Below, in pieces: positions 54,573 to 63,004 of a DNA stretch of 64,000 bases (positions within the stretch are counted from its first letter, which is position 1; each line of letters starts with the position of its first letter). The DNA is taken from the NCBI RefSeq assembly GCF_002742625.1, contig NZ_PEBF01000001.1, forward strand, positions 4,650,001 through 4,714,000, read 5' to 3'. Source of the DNA: Caulobacter sp. FWC2. Lineage in GTDB: Bacteria; Pseudomonadota; Alphaproteobacteria; Caulobacterales; Caulobacteraceae. The translations under genes and the position numbers were made by a program. The notes beneath the pieces were generated by a model that searched no databases, was not told the origin of the DNA, and saw only the letters and a list, made by a program, of their open reading frames with translations.

Positions 54573-55170
54573 TCTCCCTTCCCCCTCGATGGGGAGGAAC
54601 GTGTTTCATCGACCTCGCGCCGAGCGGCTGCGAGTGGGTATGGGGAGGCGACGGAGCGGCCGGGCGAACCCGGGGACCGTAATGGTTTGTGTGTGTTTCG
54701 GCTCGCTGACCGCTCCGCCAGGCTGTTCTTGCCCGTGAGGATGGGGGGCGTGAGCGTATTTCAGCTCGGGACCCCATTTGCCCCCGGACGGGCGCGGACC
54801 AAGTCGATCGGCTACATCCGTCTCGACCCCGACGATCCACGATAGGCGGCTTGTACGATCACCGCCCTGTCGCTCCGCTGATGGCTTGGCCCCGGACGGC
54901 TCCGTCACCCGCGTGCGCTCCTAAAGAGTAAGCGACGTGGCGCGATGGCTCCGCCAGGAACCGCCAGCGGCCCCGCTCAACCTACCCCCGCCGCCGTCTT
55001 GGGCCGGATCCAAACGCCCTCCCCCGCGACGGGGACAGCTCTGAGTATGCGGCGGTGTTGAACGCCGATGATCCAGGGGCGCGAAAAAGTGGGAAGGGAT
55101 TGATTTCGTGAGGTTCGGCGCCGCGAGCGCCGGGGATAGAGGCCGCCCAATCCTCGCGAGGGCGCCTTTT

Positions 55171-55364
55171 GAAACCCTCTCTCTTTGAGAGAGGGAGGGG
55201 CCCACGCCTGCGGCGTGGGAGGGTGAGAGGTTACACCCTCTCCGGACAAGGCGCCGACGAAACGCGCGGCGGAACGGTCCAGGCTTCCCCGGCCAACAGT
55301 GAAACCTCTCACCCTCCCACCGCTACGCGGCGGGCCCCGCCCTCTCTCAAAGAGAGAGGGTTTC
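55171..55364. repeat. Inverted pair of about 62-base REP-like elements
   Basis: The left element 55171-55232 and the right element 55301-55364 are near-identical inverted copies. Each begins GAAACCCTCTCTCTTTGAGA and ends GTGGGAGGGTGAGAGGTT. Each contains two internal palindromes: CCCTCTC...GAGAGGG, and a second (perfect CCCACGCC...GGCGTGGG in the left copy, less regular in the right). A 68-base spacer separates them. Confidence 0.8.
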
Positions 55365-55443
55365 CGGTGCGCGCCCCCTTCCCGTCCAAGCCGCCCTTCC
55401 GCCCCGGAAGAGCGCCCCCCTTACCTCTCACGGCGAGACGATC

Positions 55444-55531
55444 GCAGGGCTGTCCAGGTCACTCAGGGACCGCCCTCCGGGCGGCCGCACGCGGCGGCGA
55501 AGCCGTCCTTGACTGACCTGGACAGCCCTGC
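55444..55531. repeat. Long hairpin with 27-base arms
   Basis: GCAGGGCTGTCCAGGTCA (55444-55461) and its perfect reverse complement (55514-55531) extend inward to 27-base arms with two mismatches, around a 34-base loop that itself holds CCGCCCTCCGGGCGG. It could be a MITE/REP relic, a terminator or a structured small RNA. Confidence 0.7.
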
Positions 55532-55639
55532 ACGCTGCAGCCTCCAAGAGATCTAAGGCGGGCTCCCGACGCGGGTATAATTCCGGGCACCGCGACGCGA
55601 TGGCCAGCGCGAGCTAGACCTAGCGCTGCAACTACAAAG

Positions 55640-56143
55640 TCAAAGGGCCGGAAGGGGAACCGGCGTACCAATTTCCCGAAGTCTATCCCAGAGGGCTTTG
55701 GCAAGATCCATACGCTCAGGCGTCGCTTTTTGCGGCTTCCGTCTCGCGGTCTCTCCCCACCAATCTTGGACACCCGAAACTTTTAGGAATGCAGCGGTAG
55801 CGGCAAGCTCTAAGGTCACAGAATCGCTGGAGCAAGCTACGGCAACAATCTCTCGGGACTTTTCATCCACGTCGCCATTGTAAGATGTGGTGAAAACCGA
55901 GAATGTACCGCCCCATTGAGCGACACTTTCAGTCTCCGCAATAAGATCGTCAAGAATGGCGTCTTTAGTCGCAGTCGCGACTTCCTCGCTGTAAGGACCA
56001 TAGTAATGGTAAGTATAGGAGAAATCGGGGCTCAAACCAGCGATCTTCAGAATATATGCCGTTTTTTGAAGACGGGTTTTCCCAACCAAGCGCCCACCGG
56101 CTGCAGCGATAACGTTTCTGACAGCAGTTTCATGTTCGGTCAT
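55640..56143 (-). CDS. YwgA/Panacea-like protein
   Basis: This 167-residue soluble protein starts at ATG 56143, overlapping the HD gene stop (ATGA). Residues 20-33 (VGKTRLQKTAYILK) and 45-55 (YHYYGPYSEEV) give the helix-plus-YGPYS pattern of YwgA and of the distantly similar Panacea (SocA-type) domain. Panacea domains often neutralise toxins, and in Bacillus ywgA lies near the HD-phosphohydrolase gene ywfO. The partner here is also an HD phosphohydrolase. Third codon positions are visibly richer in A/T than in neighbouring genes, suggesting acquisition. It may be a regulatory or antitoxin-like partner of the HD enzyme; function is not established. Confidence 0.75.
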   Translation of the reverse strand: MTEHETAVRNVIAAAGGRLVGKTRLQKTAYILKIAGLSPDFSYTYHYYGPYSEEVATATKDAILDDLIAETESVAQWGGTFSVFTTSYNGDVDEKSREIVAVACSSDSVTLELAATAAFLKVSGVQDWWGETARRKPQKATPERMDLAKALWDRLREIGTPVPLPAL

Positions 56144-57498
56144 TTGCGTGCCTCGGTTATCAGGTCTTGCACTAGAGCTCTGGCCACATCGTCGTCTTGG
56201 CTGACGTAAAGCCGGTACCCGTGAAAGGGCTGAAGCGCTTGGACAACGTCGGACACATCCGCCAGGTCCATCGGGAGATCGTTTTCCAGAATGTGGATTC
56301 GTTCCATCCCGCCCTTTGTCGTTTCGTAGCCTCGTCGTTTGTACGGATTGCGCTCGAACTTATCGATCAGGATTCGGTGAACCAAAGATTGATCTGATGC
56401 GACCTTCTCTTGCCAAAGCCGCTTGAACTTGAGGACTCGTTGATCGATCTCGCGCCCCGCGTTCAAACGTCCATCACCCAGACCTCTGCGAACGTCGATT
56501 GCCTTACACAATGTGCGTGTGCGGAGCCTTTGCGCTGATTCGGCGATAATCGGATCGGAAGACTGCGCCAACAGCGCCAACGCCCCCCACACGACCGAGT
56601 CATCTAAATCGGCATAGTTAACAAGCGTCTTTCTATCTCGGAGATAGCGGACGAGCGGATGTGCGGCAGAAAGACCTGTCTGGTCGACCCCGCCTTCTTC
56701 AATCCGAGACTTCAGGGCGCGCATTAATGAGGAGAATACTTTCTCGGCCCCTCGGGTGGTTTTGTGAAGATAGACTGCAGGATAGAGATGGAAAAGCGAG
56801 AGCACGTAACTTTCTCCCGCCCATAGCGCTTTCGGACCGAGAACAAAAGTCGATATTTCCGCGAACTTCTGATCGTCCGAACCGATCTCGATATTACGAA
56901 CCTCAAGATTTCTGATCAACCAAGTGAAATCTATACCACCAAGCTGGGTGCCACTCATCATCCGGTCCCGACGCATGTAGTCAAGACGGTCAGCGTCGAA
57001 CTGACTAGACACTACAGAAGAATAGATATCTGGTGACGATTCACTCGTGAAGATCGAAGCGACCTCTTCTCCGAAGCCGGCCCGATAACTATTGAGCCTG
57101 TCGTAGATCGCAGTTTCGCGAATGAACCGCAGCGTCCATTCTTCGTGCCGACCAACCTCACCGAGAGCATCTTCGAACGCGTGACTGAACGGTCCATGCC
57201 CTAGGTCATGTATCAGAGCCGCAGCGATGGCGACGTCCGCACGGTCTCGATTGAAGTCATTACCAAGCTTCTCTTCCAAGACTCTGCATAAGAGCCTCGC
57301 CGTGTGGAAAACTCCAACGCTGTGAGCGAACCGGGAGTGTGTTGCACCGGGAAATACGAAATCTGAGAAGCCTAACTGTCGGATGCGTCGTAATCTTTGG
57401 AACTCGGGGCTCTCCAGCAGGCTCCAGATCATCCGTTCAAAATGCGTATCCGCGAACTCAATGAGGTCGTGGACCGGGTCTCTCAAGCGTTGAAACAT
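56140..57498 (-). CDS. HD-domain phosphohydrolase, SAMHD1/YwfO-like
   Basis: This 452-residue enzyme probably starts at ATG 57498, directly before the family opening QRLRDPVHDLIEF; a TTG at 57630 would add 44 atypical residues. Metal and catalytic residues follow the SAMHD1 pattern: His59 (RFAHSVGV), His97-Asp98 with His101 and His106 (IHDLGHGPFSHAFE), and Asp168 (SSQFDADRLDYMRRD). The family hydrolyses dNTPs to nucleosides and triphosphate; some members defend against phage by depleting dNTPs. Codon use is visibly AT-richer than the surroundings. It forms an operon with the YwgA-like gene. Immunity, toxin or nucleotide housekeeping are all possible. Confidence 0.88.
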   Translation of the reverse strand: MFQRLRDPVHDLIEFADTHFERMIWSLLESPEFQRLRRIRQLGFSDFVFPGATHSRFAHSVGVFHTARLLCRVLEEKLGNDFNRDRADVAIAAALIHDLGHGPFSHAFEDALGEVGRHEEWTLRFIRETAIYDRLNSYRAGFGEEVASIFTSESSPDIYSSVVSSQFDADRLDYMRRDRMMSGTQLGGIDFTWLIRNLEVRNIEIGSDDQKFAEISTFVLGPKALWAGESYVLSLFHLYPAVYLHKTTRGAEKVFSSLMRALKSRIEEGGVDQTGLSAAHPLVRYLRDRKTLVNYADLDDSVVWGALALLAQSSDPIIAESAQRLRTRTLCKAIDVRRGLGDGRLNAGREIDQRVLKFKRLWQEKVASDQSLVHRILIDKFERNPYKRRGYETTKGGMERIHILENDLPMDLADVSDVVQALQPFHGYRLYVSQDDDVARALVQDLITEARK

Positions 57499-57639
57499 TT
57501 CGATCCGATTCGCGCGTAGCGGGTACGTCACGGTAATCAATCTTTCTAGTGACAGTAACAAAAATGCGCGAAACAGATCCCGAGATATCTGTTCTCTTTT
57601 TGTTCTATTTCGAAATTCCCATGAGGGCAAGCCCCCCCC

Positions 57640-58269
57640 CTACTCCGGCCACAAATCCTGCACATCGCCCTTCCTATTCAGCATGTGCGTGGCCCGCTTG
57701 ATCAGCATCAGCAGGCGCTCTTTCCGGCCGTCCTTGTCGTAGGTCAGGGTCGTGCGCGCCAGGCCCTCCAGCATGAACCTCGCCAAGTCGCGGCTGGCCT
57801 GGAACCTCGGACCCGCCCCGGCGTGGAGGATCTTCAGGAAGTGGTCGCCGGCCTGGGCGCGGTCGAACTCGGCCTGGGCCGGGGCCAGCAGGGCGTGGAT
57901 GGCCGGGTCGGTGCGGCCGGCGTCCTCGAGCTCGCCAAAGGCCTGGAACGGCACGCTGTGCAGCAGGTCCCAGTAGCTGTCGATCGCGTGCTCGGTGACG
58001 TCGGCGCCGGCGGGCAGGTTCTCGGCGGCGGCGCGGAACAGGGTCGAGCGCTCGGCCTGGATGTGGGCCACGGCGGCCTCGACCAGGGCCTCGCGGGTGG
58101 GGAAGTGATAGAGCATCGCCCCGCGCGTCAGGCCGGCGGCGTCGGCGATCACCGGGTTGGTGGCGGCGTGGTAGCCGATCTCGGCGATCAGGCGCATGGC
58201 CTGGTCCAGAATCCGCGCGCGGGTCTTCTGGGATTTCGGCGTGTCCTTGGCGAGGCGGGCGGCGTCCAT
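57640..58269 (-). CDS. TetR-family transcriptional regulator
   Basis: This 209-residue repressor has an N-terminal HTH (about 15-62: TRARILDQAMRLIAEIGYHAATN, then ADAAGLTRGAMLYHFPTREALVEA in pieces) and a variable C-terminal ligand-binding domain. It ends right at a run of nine C residues (57632-57640). The neighbouring HD gene is in the same direction but 141 bases away, and plcP is divergent across 294 bases. No clear palindromic operator was seen, so its target is not identified. Confidence 0.93.
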   Translation of the reverse strand: MDAARLAKDTPKSQKTRARILDQAMRLIAEIGYHAATNPVIADAAGLTRGAMLYHFPTREALVEAAVAHIQAERSTLFRAAAENLPAGADVTEHAIDSYWDLLHSVPFQAFGELEDAGRTDPAIHALLAPAQAEFDRAQAGDHFLKILHAGAGPRFQASRDLARFMLEGLARTTLTYDKDGRKERLLMLIKRATHMLNRKGDVQDLWPE

Positions 58270-58460
58270 GCCGGTGATCTAATGGCCGCGATGCTGCACC
58301 GCAACAGGCTTGCCGCGCTTGAGCAACCCCAAGCGCCAAAAGGGATTGCTTAACGGTCCAGAATTTTGACGATGACGTCGAAACTGCGCGTTTCGCGGGC
58401 AGACGACGGACGGTCGCCGGCGCGCCGCGCCTTAACGACCGGTAAATTCGCCGCGGCCCC

Positions 58461-58478
58461 ATTTCATCAAAGCGACAT
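58461..58478 (+). promoter_or_regulatory. Candidate Pho box upstream of plcP
   Basis: ATTTCAT-N4-GCGACAT has the 7-4-7 layout of the PhoB site CTGTCAT-N4-CTGTCAT, with 9 of 14 consensus positions matching, including both CAT triplets. It lies 86 bases before plcP. It is a moderate match, strengthened by the phosphate-linked function of the downstream pair. Otherwise the 294-base gap (58270-58563) has no recognised feature. Confidence 0.4.
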
Positions 58479-58563
58479 GCAATCAGCTTAATCGCCTGCC
58501 GTTGGCCGCCATCTTCCGATCCGGGGACGGAATGATCTGGCGGCGCCACAACGGGGGTTCGAC

Positions 58564-59409
58564 ATGAGCGCCGACGTCGCCGTTCGCCACTACCGCTCCA
58601 TCTTCATCAGCGACCTGCATCTGGGCACGCGCGGGTGCCAGGCCGAGCTGCTGCTGGACTTCATCCGCCATGTCGAGTGCGACAAGCTCTATCTGGTCGG
58701 CGACATCATCGACGGCTGGAAGCTGCGCAGCGGCTGGTACTGGCCCCAGGCCCACAACGACGTGGTCCAGAAGATCCTGCGCATGGCGCGCAAGGGCACC
58801 GAGGTGATCTACGTCCCCGGCAATCACGACGACCGGATCCGCGACTTCTGCGGCGTCCACTTCGGCGGGGTGATCGTGGCGCGCGACGTGATCCACGAGG
58901 CGGCCGACGGCAAGCGCTACTTGGTTGTCCACGGCGACGAGTTCGACGGCGTCGTCCAGCACGCCAAGTGGCTCGCCTTCCTCGGGGATTGGTCCTATAG
59001 AACCATCCTCATGCTGAACACTCTGGTGAATCGCCTTCGGCGCCGCCTAGGGTTCGGTTACTGGAGTCTCTCGGCCTATCTGAAGGTCAAGGTGAAGAAC
59101 GCGTTGCAGTTCATCGAGAACTTCGAGGCCGCCGTGGCCGATGAAGCGCGACGTCGGGGGGTGGACGGCGTGATCTGTGGTCACATCCACAAGGCCGAGA
59201 TGCGCGACATCGACGGCATCCGCTACATCAACGACGGCGACTGGGTCGAAAGCTGCACGGCCCTGGCCGAGCACGCGGACGGCCATCTCGAGATCCTGGA
59301 ATGGGCCAAGCTGCGCTCGTGGTCGGTGATCGACCGCGCCCGGTCCGTCGTTCCGTCCCAAGCCGCTGAAGCCGCCGACGAGCCGTTGCCGGAGCCTGCC
59401 GCCGCCTGA
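58564..59409 (+). CDS. plcP: Metallophosphoesterase, PlcP-like phospholipase C
   Basis: This 281-residue calcineurin-type enzyme has the metal motifs ISDLHLG (residues 14-20), GDIIDGW, GNHDD and GHIHKAEM. Such proteins are often labelled UDP-2,3-diacylglucosamine hydrolase. Next to an Agt-like glycosyltransferase the better fit is PlcP, which cleaves phospholipids to diacylglycerol and head group under phosphate limitation. The stop overlaps the agt start by one base (TGATG). A Pho box candidate lies upstream. LpxH-type activity in lipid A synthesis remains the alternative. Confidence 0.75.
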   Translation: MSADVAVRHYRSIFISDLHLGTRGCQAELLLDFIRHVECDKLYLVGDIIDGWKLRSGWYWPQAHNDVVQKILRMARKGTEVIYVPGNHDDRIRDFCGVHFGGVIVARDVIHEAADGKRYLVVHGDEFDGVVQHAKWLAFLGDWSYRTILMLNTLVNRLRRRLGFGYWSLSAYLKVKVKNALQFIENFEAAVADEARRRGVDGVICGHIHKAEMRDIDGIRYINDGDWVESCTALAEHADGHLEILEWAKLRSWSVIDRARSVVPSQAAEAADEPLPEPAAA

Positions 59410-60500
59410 TGCGAATTCTGCTAGCGACCGATGCCTGGGAACCTCAAGTCAACGGGGTGGTCCGCACCCTGAGCCGGGTGACCGAAGAACTGCGTCTGAT
59501 GGGCCACGAGGTCGACGTCGTCAGCCCCGAGCAGTTCCCGACCTTCCCGCTGCCGACCTACCCGGAGATCAAGCTGGCGATCGGCGCCTATGAGCCGGTG
59601 CAGGAGCGCTTCAAGCAGTTCGAGCCCGAGGCGATCCACATCGCCACCGAGGGGCCGATCGGCCTGGCCGCGCGCCGCATCTGCCTGGAGTGGAAGCTGC
59701 CGTTCACGACCAGCTACCACACCAAGTTCCCGGAATATGTCTCGGCCCGCCTGCCGCTGCCGCTGGCGGCCGGCTACACCTACATGCGCTGGTTCCACAA
59801 GCCGTCGGGCCGCCTGATGGTGGCCACGCCGACCATGCGCGACGAACTGGCCAAGCACGGCTTCCGCAACCTGTCGCCCTGGTCGCGGGGGGTGGACACC
59901 GACATCTTCAAGCCGCGCGTGGAGGGCGATCCCGACCCGTTCGAGGGCCTGCCGCGCCCGATCTTCCTCAATGTCGGCCGCGTCGCCGTCGAGAAGAACA
60001 TCGAGGCCTTCGCCAGCCTCGACCTGCCGGGCACCAAGGTCGTCATCGGCGACGGCCCCCAGCGCGAGGAGCTGGCCGAGAAATATCCCGAGGTGAAGTT
60101 CCTGGGCGCCAAGTTCGGCGACGAGCTGGCCCGCTACTTCGGCGGGGCGGACGTGTTCTGCTTCCCGTCCCTGACCGACACCTTCGGCCTGGTGATCCTG
60201 GAGGCCATGGCCGCCGGCGTGCCGGTGGCGGCGTTCTCGGCCCCGGGTCCGGTGGACATCATCCCCGGCTCCGACGCCGGCGTCCTGGCCCCCGGCCAGA
60301 CGGACGGCCTCAAGGAAGCGTGCCTCGCCTGCCTGGACCTGGACCGCGCGGCGGTCCGCAAGTTCGCCGAGAAGTTCTCGTGGCGCGCCTGCGCCGAGGA
60401 GTTCTTCCGCAACCTGCAGCCCTATCCGGAACCGGAAAAGACCCGCTTCTGGCGGCGCCTGCGACGGCTGGCGCGGCTGCGGAAGAAGACGGCGGCTTAA
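59409..60500 (+). CDS. agt: GT4 glycosyltransferase, Agt-like glycolipid synthase
   Basis: This 363-residue GT-B enzyme starts MRILLATDAWEPQVNGVVRT, the opening of the alphaproteobacterial diacylglycerol glycosyltransferase Agt. Further motifs are TTSYHTKFPEYV, SRGVDTDIFKP and the donor-binding FCFPSLTDTFGLVILEAMAAGVPV (E-x7-E motif). It would add glucose, galactose or glucuronate to the diacylglycerol produced by PlcP, replacing phospholipids when phosphate is scarce. The C-terminus is very basic (RRLRRLARLRKK), fitting membrane association. It is coupled to plcP by overlap. Confidence 0.78.
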   Translation: MRILLATDAWEPQVNGVVRTLSRVTEELRLMGHEVDVVSPEQFPTFPLPTYPEIKLAIGAYEPVQERFKQFEPEAIHIATEGPIGLAARRICLEWKLPFTTSYHTKFPEYVSARLPLPLAAGYTYMRWFHKPSGRLMVATPTMRDELAKHGFRNLSPWSRGVDTDIFKPRVEGDPDPFEGLPRPIFLNVGRVAVEKNIEAFASLDLPGTKVVIGDGPQREELAEKYPEVKFLGAKFGDELARYFGGADVFCFPSLTDTFGLVILEAMAAGVPVAAFSAPGPVDIIPGSDAGVLAPGQTDGLKEACLACLDLDRAAVRKFAEKFSWRACAEEFFRNLQPYPEPEKTRFWRRLRRLARLRKKTAA

Positions 60501-60548
60501 CAGCTTCCGGTGCTGGCATCGCTGCGGGCGTGGCTAGGAGCGACGTGG

Positions 60549-61268
60549 TCAGCCAAGAGGCGACCGTCGAAAATCCGGAACGTTAAACGTGAGCTCTCCG
60601 GGGACTGTCACCTGGCGGCTTCGTACGTTGGGATCGGCGAGGAGAGGCGCCAGGCAAGGCAGCTTGGCCTCGATGCCGCGCGTGACAGGATCGGAAGTTC
60701 TTTCGATCCAAGCGCCGACTATGCGCGCACCGCCACCCAGCACCGACGCGACCTCACTGGGCAGGACCAGTCGCATGGTTGACTTGTCCGTGACATCGTC
60801 AAAGACGACGATGGTCGGCAGGTCCCTTAGAGGGACTGCAACCCGCCTCCTCACCGGGCCGGGAAGCGGAACGTCCACGAACCGCTCGTAAAACCCGATT
60901 TTTCCGCGGCCAAGAAACGGAGTCGGATCCCAAGCGTCCCCCGTCCCATAGATGGCTTGGCGAAGCAAAATGAACAGCGTCGGCGCCCCAGGCGCCTCGA
61001 TCCAGATGGCGTCGCCCAAGGTCCCAGTATGGTAGACCGTCCAAGCGTTTGGGAGCCCGATCACTTCTCCCGCGATAAATTCGCGAACACCCTGCCCGAC
61101 GTATCGCCTCCCACCGACCTCGACTTCGATCGACAGCCGGTAGCGGTAGCCCTCCTCTTTCAGCGTACAGCCACTGACGCCCAGGAGGGCGGGGCCCAAA
61201 CCGCAGCAGATCGCTCTCCTGCTCACGCCGCGTCTTTTACGCGGCCCAGTAAAATCACCTTCGCGCAT
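60549..61268 (-). CDS. Putative lipoprotein of unknown function
   Basis: This 239-residue protein starts at ATG 61268. The N-terminus has SRRAICCGLGPALLGVSGC: a twin-arginine-like pair before a hydrophobic stretch and a lipobox ending at Cys34. The mature part is mostly beta and has no motif I recognise. It converges on agt across 48 bases. It is less GC-biased than its neighbours. Confidence 0.65.
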   Translation of the reverse strand: MREGDFTGPRKRRGVSRRAICCGLGPALLGVSGCTLKEEGYRYRLSIEVEVGGRRYVGQGVREFIAGEVIGLPNAWTVYHTGTLGDAIWIEAPGAPTLFILLRQAIYGTGDAWDPTPFLGRGKIGFYERFVDVPLPGPVRRRVAVPLRDLPTIVVFDDVTDKSTMRLVLPSEVASVLGGGARIVGAWIERTSDPVTRGIEAKLPCLAPLLADPNVRSRQVTVPGELTFNVPDFRRSPLG

Positions 61269-61372
61269 CAAGCCGCCTCCACCCATGCGCGAAACTCGTA
61301 ACCTACGATGAATCTGCCGGCTAGGCGGCCCCCAAGCTCTCGCTAGAACATCCGACGGCGTAACTTAGGACT

Positions 61373-61789
61373 TCACCCCAGGGCGTCCGCGACGAGTTCC
61401 TCGAATACGGCCAGATCCACGTCCTTCACGGACCGGAACTTGATGCAGTAGCCGGTGACCTTGGCCTTGCCGAGCCGCGCGCCATAGGTCTGGGACAGGT
61501 AGGTCTTGTCCTTGAGGCCCATGACATAGACCGACAGGCCGGCCGTGTTGGCGCTGAGGCCGAGCTTGTAGAACGGCCGCGAGCCGCCGTCGGCATAGCT
61601 CAGTGTCTCGGCCCCGTAGCCGATGTTCGGATTGGTCACGACCTTGCCGGTCTCGTCCCGGCCGTCGAGGAACCAGAGCTGGGCGGCGGGCGCGATCGTC
61701 AGGATGCGCTGGTCCAGATCGCGCAGCTCGGCGCGCTTGGCCGGCGGCTGGGCCTCGATATAGCGGTCGATCTGTTCGCGCACGGTCAT
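61373..61789 (-). CDS. DUF1801 domain protein
   Basis: This 138-residue soluble protein starts at ATG 61789, with GGGAG upstream; longer frames reach into the HTTM gene. The opening TVREQIDRYIEAQPPAKRAELRDLDQRIL and a middle segment with LSYADGGSRPFYKLGLS are typical of DUF1801/YdhG-like proteins with an iron-sulfur-free alpha-beta fold. Function is unknown. It follows the HTTM gene by 61 bases. Confidence 0.8.
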   Translation of the reverse strand: MTVREQIDRYIEAQPPAKRAELRDLDQRILTIAPAAQLWFLDGRDETGKVVTNPNIGYGAETLSYADGGSRPFYKLGLSANTAGLSVYVMGLKDKTYLSQTYGARLGKAKVTGYCIKFRSVKDVDLAVFEELVADALG

Positions 61790-61850
61790 GCCGACGGTCT
61801 CCCTTTCCTTGAAGACGCTCGTCCCGTCCGCGAACCGACACCGCCTCGAC

Positions 61851-62531
61851 TTAAAACACGCGCCCTTGCAGCCACAGGATCGCCGGATAGGTCGCCAGCC
61901 AGGTCCAGAAGAAACGGTTGAGGCCGAACAGGCAGGCATTGGCCAGGTGGAAGGTCGCCGCTATGGCCAGCCCGGCGATCAGGGCCGGCTTCCACAGCAG
62001 GGTCAGCGGAAAGGCCAGCTCGAAGCCCATCACCGCCCACGACATCACCAGCAGCAGCCGGGGCCGCTGCGCCCAGCGGCGCAGGCCTTGCGAGACCGGA
62101 TAGGACGAGAACTGGAAGACGTCGCGCAGCGCCCGGCCCGAACGCCAGTCGGGGTTCACGATCTTGACCCCGCCGGAGATGAAGTAGCTGAGCATCAGCT
62201 GCGCGCCGAGATAGCCGAACGACAGCTCCTTCAGCGCCGGGGTCGGCAGCAGGCGGGTCAGGACCAGGCACCACAGCGCCAGGAGGCCCATGCGGTCGCT
62301 GCCGCCGTTATAGGGTCCCTGGAAGCGCTCGAGGATGACCAGCGAGACCAGCGCCAGGCCGACCAGCGGCCAGGGCGCGGCGATCCCGCTGGCCACCAGG
62401 ACGCAGAGCAGGATCCGGATCGCGAACAGCGGCCGCTCGCCGGGCAGGCCGCGCAGGTGCTCCAGGCTCTGCTGGATCAGGGCCAGCGCCAGCAGGATCT
62501 CGGTCAGGCGAACGGCGGCTTCTAGGCTCAT
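61851..62531 (-). CDS. HTTM-domain membrane protein (vitamin K carboxylase-like)
   Basis: This 226-residue protein starts at ATG 62531, overlapping the upstream gene (ATGA). About six hydrophobic helices are visible. The HTTM pattern includes LERFQGPYNGGSDRMGLL, YFISGGVKIVNPDWRSG and FQFSSYPVSQ. This is the membrane fold of vitamin K-dependent gamma-carboxylase; bacterial members seldom have a known substrate. It is translated with the 152-residue protein before it, which may be its partner. Confidence 0.8.
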   Translation of the reverse strand: MSLEAAVRLTEILLALALIQQSLEHLRGLPGERPLFAIRILLCVLVASGIAAPWPLVGLALVSLVILERFQGPYNGGSDRMGLLALWCLVLTRLLPTPALKELSFGYLGAQLMLSYFISGGVKIVNPDWRSGRALRDVFQFSSYPVSQGLRRWAQRPRLLLVMSWAVMGFELAFPLTLLWKPALIAGLAIAATFHLANACLFGLNRFFWTWLATYPAILWLQGRVF

Positions 62532-62986
62532 CGGACGTCGACGTCCTTGAGCAGCCGCGGCGCGGGCTGGACCATGACCTCCTCGGTCAACGCCTCGCCG
62601 TCCCGGCTGACGAAGACCAGGCGAAAGCACAGCCACGGCCGCGCCGGGTCTTGCGGCTCGACGGCGAGATCGGCGGCGATGCGCTTGAACAGCTCGGCCT
62701 CGCTATGGGCCGGCGTGCGATCCTCGGCCAGGCGCTCGGCGCAGCTCATCACGAATAGGGTCTGGTTCCAGCGCGGATTCCAGACCAGGCGCTTCAGCAG
62801 GGTCGCGAGCGAGACGTGCTCCGGCCGGGGGCGAAACTCCCGCCAGGTCCCGGTCGTGTCACCCGGCGAGGCCAGCAGCGCGTACTCCACACGCGGCGCC
62901 GGCGCGATCACGTCGAAGAAGTTCCACGACGGGATCAGGGCGGGCAGCAGAAGCTTCAGCGTCGAGAGCGGACTGCCGGTCGTCAT
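62528..62986 (-). CDS. Hypothetical protein paired with HTTM protein
   Basis: This 152-residue soluble-looking protein starts at ATG 62986, with GGAGGAGGGG upstream. It begins with a short hydrophobic stretch (TLKLLLPALIPSWNFFDVI) that may anchor it. Tryptophan/arginine-rich motifs include GTWREFRPRPEHVSLATLL and WNPRWNQTLFVMSCAERL. No family function is recognised, but the pattern recurs beside HTTM genes. It overlaps the HTTM gene by 4 bases. Confidence 0.75.
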   Translation of the reverse strand: MTTGSPLSTLKLLLPALIPSWNFFDVIAPAPRVEYALLASPGDTTGTWREFRPRPEHVSLATLLKRLVWNPRWNQTLFVMSCAERLAEDRTPAHSEAELFKRIAADLAVEPQDPARPWLCFRLVFVSRDGEALTEEVMVQPAPRLLKDVDVR

Positions 62987-63004
62987 GCTCCCCTCCTCCC
63001 GGCG

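Larger units (their letters stand above)
54573..55639. other. 1.07-kb gene-free region rich in inverted repeats
   Basis: Between the Lrp gene and the YwgA-like gene no open frame has a convincing family pattern or ribosome-binding site. The region contains GC-rich palindromic pieces, an inverted pair of 62-64-base elements (55171-55364) and a long hairpin (55444-55531). The stretch 54600-55160 has no repeat I could define and may be decayed sequence. It marks the left edge of the AT-rich two-gene unit. Confidence 0.6.

Noticed and set aside
54541..54908. Overlapping short frames of about 100 codons
   Set aside because: No Shine-Dalgarno sequence, biased composition, partly antisense to the Lrp gene, and no recognisable family.
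55640..56143. Direct identification as SocA antitoxin
   Set aside because: Only the general helix-YGPYS pattern is shared; no socB-like gene is adjacent, and YwgA is the closer pattern.
58564..59409. LpxH (lipid A) assignment for the metallophosphoesterase
   Set aside because: Possible by motif alone, but the overlapping Agt-like gene and Pho box candidate favour PlcP; LpxH kept as the alternative.
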